Origin: an uncultured Lachnospiraceae bacterium
GTDB taxonomy: Bacteria > Bacillota > Clostridia > Lachnospirales > Lachnospiraceae
Reading direction: 5' to 3'
NCBI GenBank assembly: GCA_900546495.1
Contig: URDN01000043.1
Location: forward strand, 1-20,618
DNA length: 20,618 nt
Shown here in pieces: positions 13,827 through 20,618 of the stretch (its first letter is position 1; each line of letters begins with the position of its first letter). The notes beneath the pieces are model-generated. The model was not told the DNA's origin. It made no database searches and saw only the letters and a list, made by a program, of their open reading frames with translations. Position numbers and translations under genes: made by a program.

Positions 13827-15228
13827 TGTACGCCTCCAGCATAAACCAGAAACAGGTTCCTTTATTCGGTGTACTCTCCGCACCAAACGGCGCGTGATGC
13901 AGTTTCAAAATCTCACTTGCAATATTCAATCCCACACCCATACCGCATTTTTCCCGTTCATTCGGTTTTACCTGATAAAACCGGTTCCAGATATATGGGA
14001 GCTTGTCCGGTTCAATTCCGATTCCATAATCAATGACTTCCACCCGGACGCTGCCCTGATAATGCCGGATTAGGATTCTTGCCTCCGTTTTATCCCCGGA
14101 ATATTTTACCGCATTCGATGCAAAATTGTAGATAACCCGGTAGATCAGACGGCGATCCGCCTGCACCTGCACATCCTCCATACATTCCAGTTTAAGATGA
14201 AATTCCGGCCAATTTGCACAGATACTGGATAACACTTCCTCTGCCACACCACGAATCGAAAATACCGTTTCTTCTATTTCCATCGTTCCGGACTGTAGTT
14301 TTGCCAGATCCAGCGTATCACTGATAAAGTTTGTCAGTCGATCCGTTTCATCCAGAATCATCCGCACATGTTCTTCCCTTTTTTCCGGAATTTCCCCGGA
14401 AAAGGCTTCCAGCATTTCCGCATACATGCGAATTACCGTTAATGGCGTTTTCATATCATGGCTGACATTTGCCACAAAATCCCGTCGCAGCGATTCCGTT
14501 TTGTTAAATTCCCGTTCCGCCAGTTCCAGTGTATCCGCAAGCTGTCTGACCTCCACCGGTCCTTCCCGGACAAACACAGTCTCATAATCGCCTGCTGCCA
14601 TCTGCTGTGCGCTTTTATTCAAATGTCGGAACGGACGTGCAAAATACTCTGCCAACCAGATCGACAAAATGGAAGCTAAAATAAGCACTGTCACCGTCAC
14701 CAACCAGTATCGACTGGTCAGCAGCCGCATCAGCGCATCCACATCTGCCAGTGACTTGCTCACCACCAGCACTTCTCTGGCACCGTCAATATTTGCAAGC
14801 ACCACTGCCTGAATCACCCAGTTCGATGTCCTGACAGCATCTTTTACATAATACTGACAGATTCCGTCCGACTCATCCAACCGCTGAAATAGCGTCTCAT
14901 CTGCAATGTCATCCTGCTGCGGTGCCGCATTTTCTCCCTGATTATTTACCGACAACAGCACCTGCATATCTTTTTCTGACACGATCTGAACAAAATAATC
15001 ATTCGTCTTTGCCAGAAATGCAATATTTGCCTCAAAATCATCCTGACCGTACATATCCCAGATAGACTGTGCCGCCACCTTCAGATCATTTTCCGCCTGT
15101 TCCTTATATTTCCCCTGTACCGAAAAATGCAGCACCATCCAGAACATCACTGCCATTGCGCCTGCAAGTCCCATAAAACCAACCCACAGACCAAACATCA
15201 TCTTATGTTTCTTTCTGATCAGCTTCAA
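13816..15228 (-). CDS. Membrane sensor histidine kinase
   Basis: A 470-residue kinase. It has TM1 (about 12-34), a 135-residue extracytoplasmic sensor, TM2 (about 173-192), HAMP (about 193-245), and HisKA with phospho-acceptor His257 in VSHDMKTPLT. The ATP-binding domain carries the N box (NFASNAVKYS, from 368), G1 (DYGIGI, 400-405) and G2 (GMGVGL, 429-434). All catalytic motifs are intact. The start is uncertain. TTG at 15228 has AGGA 7 bases upstream and overlaps the regulator gene by 26 bases; ATG at 15201, one base after that gene's stop, has only a weak ribosome site and would still keep TM1. It works with the response regulator before it and probably with the binding protein after it. 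Confidence 0.92.
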   Translation of the reverse strand: MKLIRKKHKMMFGLWVGFMGLAGAMAVMFWMVLHFSVQGKYKEQAENDLKVAAQSIWDMYGQDDFEANIAFLAKTNDYFVQIVSEKDMQVLLSVNNQGENAAPQQDDIADETLFQRLDESDGICQYYVKDAVRTSNWVIQAVVLANIDGAREVLVVSKSLADVDALMRLLTSRYWLVTVTVLILASILSIWLAEYFARPFRHLNKSAQQMAAGDYETVFVREGPVEVRQLADTLELAEREFNKTESLRRDFVANVSHDMKTPLTVIRMYAEMLEAFSGEIPEKREEHVRMILDETDRLTNFISDTLDLAKLQSGTMEIEETVFSIRGVAEEVLSSICANWPEFHLKLECMEDVQVQADRRLIYRVIYNFASNAVKYSGDKTEARILIRHYQGSVRVEVIDYGIGIEPDKLPYIWNRFYQVKPNEREKCGMGVGLNIASEILKLHHAPFGAESTPNKGTCFWFMLEAYNEK

Positions 15229-15913
15229 ATTTATATCCTGCCCCTCTGTAGGTTACAATATAGGTACGATATTCCCCTAATGCATGCCGCAGCATCTTGA
15301 TCTGTGCATCCACCGTCCGATCATCTCCCATGAAATCAAATCCCCAAACTTTTTCCAGCAATGCCTCTCTGGAAAAAACAATGCCTCTGTTTCTCACAAG
15401 AAAGAACAACAGATCATACTCCTTGGGACGTAGTTCCACACGCACACCATCCACAAAAACTTCCCGTGCCGACACATTAACAGAAAGTCCTTTAAATTCG
15501 TACTTTTCTACTTCCTGATATGCACCTTCCACCTCTGTCTTCTTTCTATTTTTCTGATTCCGCTGCAAGATCACACCGATCCGCGCCATCAGCTCGCGAA
15601 TCGAAAACGGTTTCACCACATAATCATCAATTCCAAGTTCAAATCCCTGCAGTTTATCATATTCTTCCCCTTTTGCGGAAAGCATCAGCGCAGGAATATC
15701 TTTGATCTCCCGAATCTTTTTATAAGCCTCATATCCGTCCATCTCCGGCATCATAATATCCATGATAATAATATCAAAATCCTTCTGCCGACAGCGTTCC
15801 ACCGCTTCTTTTCCGTTGGCAGCTTCCTCCACTTTATATCCCTGATATTCTGCAAATTCCCGGATTCCCATACGAATCGATAATTCATCATCCACCACTA
15901 AAATTTTCGCCAT
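15203..15913 (-). CDS. OmpR-family response regulator
   Basis: A 236-residue regulator. The receiver domain (1-120) has the acidic pair Asp8/Asp9, phospho-acceptor Asp52 (IIIMDIMMPEMDG), Ser79 and Lys101 (VVKPF). A linker is followed by an OmpR/PhoB winged helix (about 138-232: LSVNVSAREVFVDGVRVELRPKEYDLLFFLVRNRG, then RTVDAQIKMLRHAL, YRGAGYKFE). The start is the ATG at 15913, preceded by GGGGGTGA; the frame runs 22 codons further but without a ribosome site. It lies 34 bases after a LysR gene and overlaps or abuts the kinase gene, so kinase and regulator are a cognate pair. Its target genes are not visible; autoregulation is likely. Confidence 0.92.
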   Translation of the reverse strand: MAKILVVDDELSIRMGIREFAEYQGYKVEEAANGKEAVERCRQKDFDIIIMDIMMPEMDGYEAYKKIREIKDIPALMLSAKGEEYDKLQGFELGIDDYVVKPFSIRELMARIGVILQRNQKNRKKTEVEGAYQEVEKYEFKGLSVNVSAREVFVDGVRVELRPKEYDLLFFLVRNRGIVFSREALLEKVWGFDFMGDDRTVDAQIKMLRHALGEYRTYIVTYRGAGYKFEADQKET

Positions 15914-15947
15914 AGACTCACCCCCATGATATTTTGTATCATAACTT

Positions 15948-16850
15948 CTATGCGATAATTTTGCAACTTGTTGATGCATCTCCGGTCATCATATCCATTA
16001 AAATATTAAGTACAGACTGCTCCTCCGGTTGTTTCCATGCCGCCGTGATCTGTACGGAATGTTCCAGCGGACAGCACTGGAATCCCTGTGTATACACATT
16101 TCTCACCCATGAATTGCAAACGGTTACTCCAAGACCATTTTCCACATTCATCAGAATTGATTCCATACTGTTCACGCTGCAGAAATTCGGCACAAATCCA
16201 TATTTGCTACCGATTGTCCGAATATACTCTGCCTGCACATCTTCCCGGTCATCTGCCAGTACAAAAAATGTTTCCTTCCGAAAATCTTCCGGCTTCCAGT
16301 TCTTCTTTTTATTTCGAAACAGCGTATTGGAAAATAAGATCACTTCCGACGCCGTATCGATCACAAATGTTTGTGCATCATAAATCTTAGCCGCACGCTC
16401 TTCTAAGGTAATGATCAGATCCAGCTGTCCCATCTGAAAACGCGCAGACAACTCCTGCAGATTATAAGCTTCCAGAGACACCTTAACTCCCGGATACTCC
16501 AAACGCAGCTTTTTCAGGATTGGTTGAATATAACTTCCGATATTCCATCCATTGACATAACCAATGCGGATCATACCCATTTTCAGTGCTTCCAGACGCT
16601 CCACCCGCTCTTTTGCATCTGCCATACACTGTTCCACTTTCTGAAATGCGTTCTGATAAATCCGTCCCGCCTCTGTCAGCGCAATATGTTTTCCACTTCT
16701 GTCAAAAAGCTGTGCATTCAGCTCTTTTTCCAGACGTGCGATATTTCTGCTCAAATTTGGCTGAGAAATATAAATTTTCTCTGCCGCTTTACAAAAACTG
16801 CCTTCTTCTGCCACTGATAAAAAACTTTGTACTAACGTGTCGTTCATCAT
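15948..16850 (-). CDS. LysR-family transcriptional regulator (second copy)
   Basis: A 300-residue LysR protein. The N-terminal winged helix (VQSFLSVAEEGSFCKAAEKIYISQPNLSRNIARLEKEL, then QLFDRSGKHIALTEAG) is complete, followed by the usual ligand-binding domain (MIRIGYVNGWNIGSYIQPILKKL...). GGGGG stands a few bases before two adjacent ATGs at 16850 and 16847; either may be used. It lies 34 bases upstream of the response-regulator gene with no terminator, so it may be the first gene of a four-gene transcript. That is unusual, because LysR genes are mostly divergent from their targets. An inverted repeat ATCATA-9 nt-TATGAT at 16939-16959 upstream suits its own binding site. Confidence 0.88.
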   Translation of the reverse strand: MMNDTLVQSFLSVAEEGSFCKAAEKIYISQPNLSRNIARLEKELNAQLFDRSGKHIALTEAGRIYQNAFQKVEQCMADAKERVERLEALKMGMIRIGYVNGWNIGSYIQPILKKLRLEYPGVKVSLEAYNLQELSARFQMGQLDLIITLEERAAKIYDAQTFVIDTASEVILFSNTLFRNKKKNWKPEDFRKETFFVLADDREDVQAEYIRTIGSKYGFVPNFCSVNSMESILMNVENGLGVTVCNSWVRNVYTQGFQCCPLEHSVQITAAWKQPEEQSVLNILMDMMTGDASTSCKIIA

Positions 16851-16938
16851 ATTTCCCCCATGCGTTTTTCGAACATTTTAATCCCGTAAAATTTACTGTT
16901 TTCACCTGTAAATCTTTCCGTCAACTTTTGATGCTCCC

Positions 16939-16959
16939 ATCATAGCAGAGAATTATGAT
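16939..16959. promoter_or_regulatory. Dyad upstream of the second lysR gene
   Basis: ATCATA (16939-16944) and TATGAT (16954-16959) are 6-bp inverted arms around 9 bases. The inner TATGAT, read on the minus strand, could also be the -10 box (TTTAGC 16 bases upstream as -35). It is consistent with autoregulation; weak evidence. Confidence 0.35.
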
Positions 16960-17073
16960 AGCTAAATGAATTTTGGAAAATTTTATATTCCAAATCTATA
17001 CCACCTATTGTCGAATTAAAGTTTTTTAGTTCAGATAGCTATATATTTCTTTTCCTTACCTTCATAGAAATAA

Positions 17074-17107
17074 AGAAAGTACATATTCTATCGAATATGT
17101 ACTTTCT
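17074..17107 (-). terminator. Terminator overlapping the stop of the Asp-box protein gene
   Basis: A perfect 15-bp stem (17074-17088 with 17093-17107) and a 4-nt loop, followed on the minus strand by TTTATTT. The stop codon (17106-17108) lies in the stem. Confidence 0.85.
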
Positions 17108-18647
17108 ATTCGCCATCATTATCATAGTCTGAAAAAGCGCCCGCAAACGTCCACGTTTTTCCCTGATCCGCAGTAGTAAAACAGATTCCTTCCTGTTCCC
17201 CATCCTGATGGATCAGCTTAATCTTGTAGGTGTCACCATCTTTTTCCGGCATCATCATATACTGATAGTCACTTGCGGAAAAATGCAGTTCCGCCGCATA
17301 TGGAGATAACTCCGTTACGGAATCCAGCGGCAATGTCACCGGCTCAAAGGTCGCGCCGCCGTCATAGGTCACATAAATCTGTGAATGTTCCCCGGAAGCG
17401 CCCGCCAGTCCCGCAAATCCAAACTGACCGTCGAAAAATTCCAGACCTTCTGCCACACCCATTGTTCCGTCAAATGGATCCTGATTTATAGTTGTCCAGG
17501 TCTTACCGCCGTCCGTGGTCTGATTCAGATCATAAAACCTGCTGCCTGCAGCCGCATCGACAATTTCCAATCGCCAGCCCAGATTTTTTTCCACATAAAA
17601 TTCCACAGAGCCATTGTTCTGATCCACATGCCATCCATCCGACAACTGTGCCTCCAGCGACTGCTCTGCTTCATGCTCCTCCGACAGTTCACTCAACGGC
17701 GTATACTGAGGCTCCATCATATAACGCACCGGCGTGATCGTATCCTCCATTCCCGGAATATAGAGAGACACTTCGTACCCCGTCATCTCTCCGCCTGCAT
17801 CCAGTGCAGAAAAATCTGTCTCTCCACTGACAACACCGTCACCATCCACATCTCCCGGCAGATACTCCAGTCCATCACTGTTTGTAAAGGAGCGAACACC
17901 ATAATATAACACACCGTAAGTCACAGTTTCTCCTGATGTCGCATTAATCGCGGTCTGCCACCGACTGACATATTTCTGACAATCTGCAAAACTCAAAATA
18001 CGGATCATCGGCTGCAACAGACAATCCGAATCATAAGATCCACTGGTATATCCATCCAGGTCAACTCTGATTGTATCGCTCCTGGAAGCATCATAAGAAA
18101 TCAGAAACGTTCTGTCCCTGTCATTTTTATCCTTTCCATATAAAAAGGTATCGACTTTCTGCACTCTTCCACGTTCATTAAAAATAATTTTTACACCATC
18201 ACCGGAAACGTATAATTCCTTAGGCAAATCAACCTTTTTTCCAATATCATCCAGCAATCCCTGTACACCATCGTTGAAAAAATTATCGTGATCATAAGAA
18301 ACATACTGAACCGTCTGCTTTTCCTGTAACTTTTCTGCCAACCGTCCATGTCCGGGAATCGCAGAATAAATCACACCTCCGGCCGCACAGCCGCTTCCGA
18401 TCAGAATGATCAATAATGAAATCCAGAAAGAAAATCCTCTTTCCTGTGTCAAACTTCCATTTTTCTTCAAACAGGCAGTCAACACACTCCATATGATGAT
18501 GCTACAGATCAAAGCCGCTCCGATTGCCCCTATAATAATCTCACTGAGCCGTCTGCCACCATACTGGCACAGATGCCAGACCTGAAATAACAGCAACAGA
18601 TAACACACAATGTTCAGTTTTCCACAAATTCTTCTTATTGCACTCAT
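17106..18647 (-). CDS. Three-TM protein with extracytoplasmic Asp-box repeats, unknown function
   Basis: A 513-residue protein with three N-terminal membrane helices (about 11-27, 34-59, 72-95) and a 415-residue domain outside the cell. The outer part contains Asp-box-like repeats of the sialidase/BNR type: TTDGGKTWTTI, TYDGGATFEPV and TTADQGKTWTFAG near the end. These mark blades of a beta-propeller, in sialidases and also in non-enzymatic propellers. A calcium-loop-like DVDGDGVVSGETD lies about two-fifths of the way along the chain, and the chain ends in DYDNDGE. No catalytic residues can be assigned, and I do not recognise a named family. GGAG lies 4 bases before the ATG. It starts 37 bases after the diguanylate cyclase gene with no terminator between, so the two are probably co-transcribed. 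Confidence 0.7.
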   Translation of the reverse strand: MSAIRRICGKLNIVCYLLLLFQVWHLCQYGGRRLSEIIIGAIGAALICSIIIWSVLTACLKKNGSLTQERGFSFWISLLIILIGSGCAAGGVIYSAIPGHGRLAEKLQEKQTVQYVSYDHDNFFNDGVQGLLDDIGKKVDLPKELYVSGDGVKIIFNERGRVQKVDTFLYGKDKNDRDRTFLISYDASRSDTIRVDLDGYTSGSYDSDCLLQPMIRILSFADCQKYVSRWQTAINATSGETVTYGVLYYGVRSFTNSDGLEYLPGDVDGDGVVSGETDFSALDAGGEMTGYEVSLYIPGMEDTITPVRYMMEPQYTPLSELSEEHEAEQSLEAQLSDGWHVDQNNGSVEFYVEKNLGWRLEIVDAAAGSRFYDLNQTTDGGKTWTTINQDPFDGTMGVAEGLEFFDGQFGFAGLAGASGEHSQIYVTYDGGATFEPVTLPLDSVTELSPYAAELHFSASDYQYMMMPEKDGDTYKIKLIHQDGEQEGICFTTADQGKTWTFAGAFSDYDNDGE

Positions 18648-18684
18648 TACTCTCCATCTTCATATATATTTTTATATAAAATTT

Positions 18685-20178
18685 TTATTCCTCTGTCACA
18701 TTCTCAGTCCAATTCGGATTATAAATGGAATATCCGTTTCTTCCAACTCTCTTTGTCTCATACAATGCCTGATCTGCATGTCGATACAGCTCAATAAACG
18801 AATTTCCGTTATCCGGTGCCAGTGCCACACCAACACTGATCGTAATACCGCGGTTATCCATTTCCTCAATCTTCATCTCCGGAAGATTCTTCAACAGATT
18901 ATGAATTCTCTGCTCCGCCTTGTCCCGATCAGAAATATTTCGCATTAAAATGACAAATTCATCGCCACCAATACGTCCTACAATATCATCTTCCCGAAAC
19001 TGGCTCTCCAAAAATTTTCCAAGCATACTTAAAACTTTGTCACCCACAAGATGACCGTAACTGTCATTCACACTTTTAAAATAATCTATATCCAAAATCA
19101 CAAAACCATGCGGACCAGACTCTTTCTGCAAAATCTGTTCAATAAATTTCTGCGTATGGTCTTTGTTATATAATCCCGTCAGGGCATCACGCTGTGCCGC
19201 TTCCAGTATTTTCACTTTTTCCCGATTATTTTTACGCACAATATAAATAACCAAAATACTTACTAACACACAGAATGCCAACATGAAAATCATCTCATAT
19301 TCCCGAATAAAAGCATAAGATTTCTGCGCTGCCTTAACGGGAACAATATAACAAAGCATCCAGTCATTCATTCCGATCGACATATAAGTCATATAGTAAT
19401 CCTTTGTCTGCGTATTATCCAAACAAAGTCGAATAAATCCTGACTCATTACTTAAGAAGTCATCTTTCACCTGCCCCAGTGTATTTTCCTGCTTCTTATT
19501 TTTTTCTGCATAGTATGTAAATAAATTATCACCATATCCAATCTGCTTTTTATTACCATTTCCATCTTCATAGGTAATGATTTTCCCCGTATGAGTAACA
19601 ATCAATGTATCGCCTTCACCGTCAAACAAATCATCAAACAGCATATGACTTAACGTTGTTACATTATAAGAAGCGCCTAAAACACCGATTACCTGCTGAT
19701 TTTTATCATATATTGGCACACCGAGAACCACTCTTGTTTCCTGATCAACGCTACTCTCCAACGGATCACTTAAGGTCTGTTGTCCGTTAATTGCATCTTT
19801 AAAATAACGTCTGTGAAAAACATTTTTTACCACACCATTGTCATAATGTGCCGTTCCATCCGGCTCAATCAATGCAGTACGCTCCAAATCTGTTGATTCA
19901 TAGATACTTGCCAACATATCAAGATGCTCCTGAGAAATTAACTCCTCATCCTGTCCCATTTCCTTTGCCAATTCATTCAAATATTGATAATGAATTGCCA
20001 AAATGGTACGCAAATGTTCACTCTGACGTGCTGCATTGTTCATCATCGTTTTCTGTGAATTTTTATCCACTGAATGCTGTACTCCGGCAAAAAATACTAG
20101 AATGCCCATTACCACCGCTATAATGAAAATATTCGTTGCCACAATATAATTTTTTAGCTGCGATGTCTTTTTTCTCAT
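18685..20178 (-). CDS. Cache-domain diguanylate cyclase (GGDEF)
   Basis: A 497-residue membrane protein. TM1 (about 10-32), an extracytoplasmic double-Cache sensor (about 35-290; TALIEPDGTAHYDNG, ETRVVLGVPIYDKNQQVIGVLGASYNV), TM2 (296-314) and a GGDEF domain (about 326-490). The active-site motif GGDEF is intact at 404-408, the metal-binding Asp363 is in LDIDYFK, and an inhibitory RxxD site (Arg395-Asp398) lies five residues before. It should make cyclic di-GMP from two GTP in response to an outside ligand, with product feedback. There is no EAL or HD-GYP domain. The ATG at 20178 has GAAGGTGG upstream; no clear promoter was found in the AT-rich 190 bases before it. It is followed by the Asp-box protein gene. 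Confidence 0.92.
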   Translation of the reverse strand: MRKKTSQLKNYIVATNIFIIAVVMGILVFFAGVQHSVDKNSQKTMMNNAARQSEHLRTILAIHYQYLNELAKEMGQDEELISQEHLDMLASIYESTDLERTALIEPDGTAHYDNGVVKNVFHRRYFKDAINGQQTLSDPLESSVDQETRVVLGVPIYDKNQQVIGVLGASYNVTTLSHMLFDDLFDGEGDTLIVTHTGKIITYEDGNGNKKQIGYGDNLFTYYAEKNKKQENTLGQVKDDFLSNESGFIRLCLDNTQTKDYYMTYMSIGMNDWMLCYIVPVKAAQKSYAFIREYEMIFMLAFCVLVSILVIYIVRKNNREKVKILEAAQRDALTGLYNKDHTQKFIEQILQKESGPHGFVILDIDYFKSVNDSYGHLVGDKVLSMLGKFLESQFREDDIVGRIGGDEFVILMRNISDRDKAEQRIHNLLKNLPEMKIEEMDNRGITISVGVALAPDNGNSFIELYRHADQALYETKRVGRNGYSIYNPNWTENVTEE

Positions 20179-20368
20179 ATGTCCACCTTCATACCTTTTG
20201 TATTCTTCGTTCCTATTTTTATAATACCAAAAAAATAATTAATAATACAGTTATTTATTTCAAAATTTACATTTTTTTACACTAGATAAAAAAATAAGAA
20301 CACATGCATTATTTATACAAAGTACTTCTACTTTAATGCGAAATATCGGTTAATTTTTCTATAAAAAA

Positions 20369-20397
20369 AACCTCAGAAATTATAAATTTCTGAGGTT
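20369..20397 (-). terminator. Terminator of the tRNA transcript
   Basis: AACCTCAGAAATT (20369-20381) pairs perfectly with 20385-20397 around a 3-nt loop. On the minus strand it is followed by a run of eight T residues. It lies 6 bases past the 3' end of tRNA-Cys. Confidence 0.88.
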
Positions 20398-20402
20398 ATT
20401 AG

Positions 20403-20473
20403 AGGCGACAACCAGATTCGAACTGGTGATAGAGGTGTTGCAGACCTTTGCCTTACCACTTGGCTATGTCGCC
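20403..20473 (-). tRNA. tRNA-Cys (GCA)
   Basis: A full cloverleaf on the minus strand. The acceptor arm is GGCGACA/TGTCGCC, the D arm includes TAGCCAAGTGGTAAGGCA, the anticodon loop CTGCAAC has GCA (plus-strand 20439-20441), and the T loop is TTCGAAT. The 3' CCA is not encoded. The anticodon stem has one A-C mismatch at its outer end. Confidence 0.95.
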
Positions 20474-20569
20474 ATATTCAATTAACAAGCTTTTTGCATT
20501 ATATCATTCCTGAAGAAATAAGTCAATATACAAAAAACATTTCGCAAATAATAATTAATTACGAAAAAA

Positions 20570-20618
20570 CTCCCCGAGTAGGGCTCGAACCTACAACAAC
20601 TCGGTTAACAGCCGAGTG
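20570..20618 (-). tRNA. tRNA-Asn (GTT), partial at window end
   Basis: The 3' two-thirds is present on the minus strand: anticodon stem CTCGG/CCGAG with loop CTGTTAA (anticodon GTT), T arm GTAGG-TTCGAGC-CCTAC, and acceptor 3' strand TCGGGGA with G as discriminator. The 5' part lies beyond the window. It is 96 bases upstream of tRNA-Cys with no clear terminator between, so the two may share a transcript. Confidence 0.9.

Overview
The window reads as a piece of a Gram-positive Clostridia chromosome, most likely Lachnospiraceae or a relative. The signs are moderate-to-low GC, strong GGAGG-type ribosome binding sites, sigma-A promoters, many intrinsic terminators, and a gut-anaerobe gene set (GntP permease, fumarate-reductase-like flavoprotein, phloretin/DAPG-hydrolase relative, Cache-GGDEF protein). 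The phloretin-hydrolase-like gene suggests a flavonoid-degrading gut bacterium such as Eubacterium ramulus; this is inference from one family, not an identification.

Layout. 1-538 (+): 3' part of an unusual gene whose product joins the end of a LeuA (2-isopropylmalate synthase) regulatory domain to an AraC-type DNA-binding domain. 776-2131 (+): ArsB/NhaD/SLC13-superfamily permease with its own promoter. 2285-2925 (-): HigB/HigA toxin-antitoxin pair with a consensus promoter and a palindromic operator. 3230-8801: candidate aromatic-catabolism locus. It holds a flavoprotein and a small ferredoxin (-), a PucR/CdaR-type regulator and a LysR regulator (-, overlapping by 4 nt), and the divergent phloretin/DAPG-type hydrolase (+). 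A 75-bp nested dyad between lysR and the hydrolase covers the predicted lysR promoter. 8997-10524 (-): ECF sigma factor and its zinc-finger anti-sigma factor. 11053-12399 (-): GntP-family permease with its own promoter. 12615-16850 (-): LysR regulator, OmpR-type response regulator, histidine kinase and a membrane-anchored periplasmic-binding-type protein, tightly packed with overlaps. 17106-20178 (-): Cache-GGDEF diguanylate cyclase followed by a three-TM extracytoplasmic protein with Asp-box repeats. 20403-20618 (-): tRNA-Cys and a partial tRNA-Asn, closed by a strong terminator.

How the genes may work together. The hydrolase would split a C-acylated phloroglucinol (phloretin-like) substrate. 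The LysR protein next to it is the obvious candidate ligand-responsive regulator, and the flavoprotein-ferredoxin pair could reduce an unsaturated precursor or product. Only the family assignments and layout are seen; the pathway is inferred. The kinase, regulator and binding-protein trio looks like a ligand-sensing signalling unit without an ABC transporter. Two intergenic segments (10825-10916 and 12515-12611) are small inverted-repeat-bounded elements with internal hairpins that the genes do not explain.
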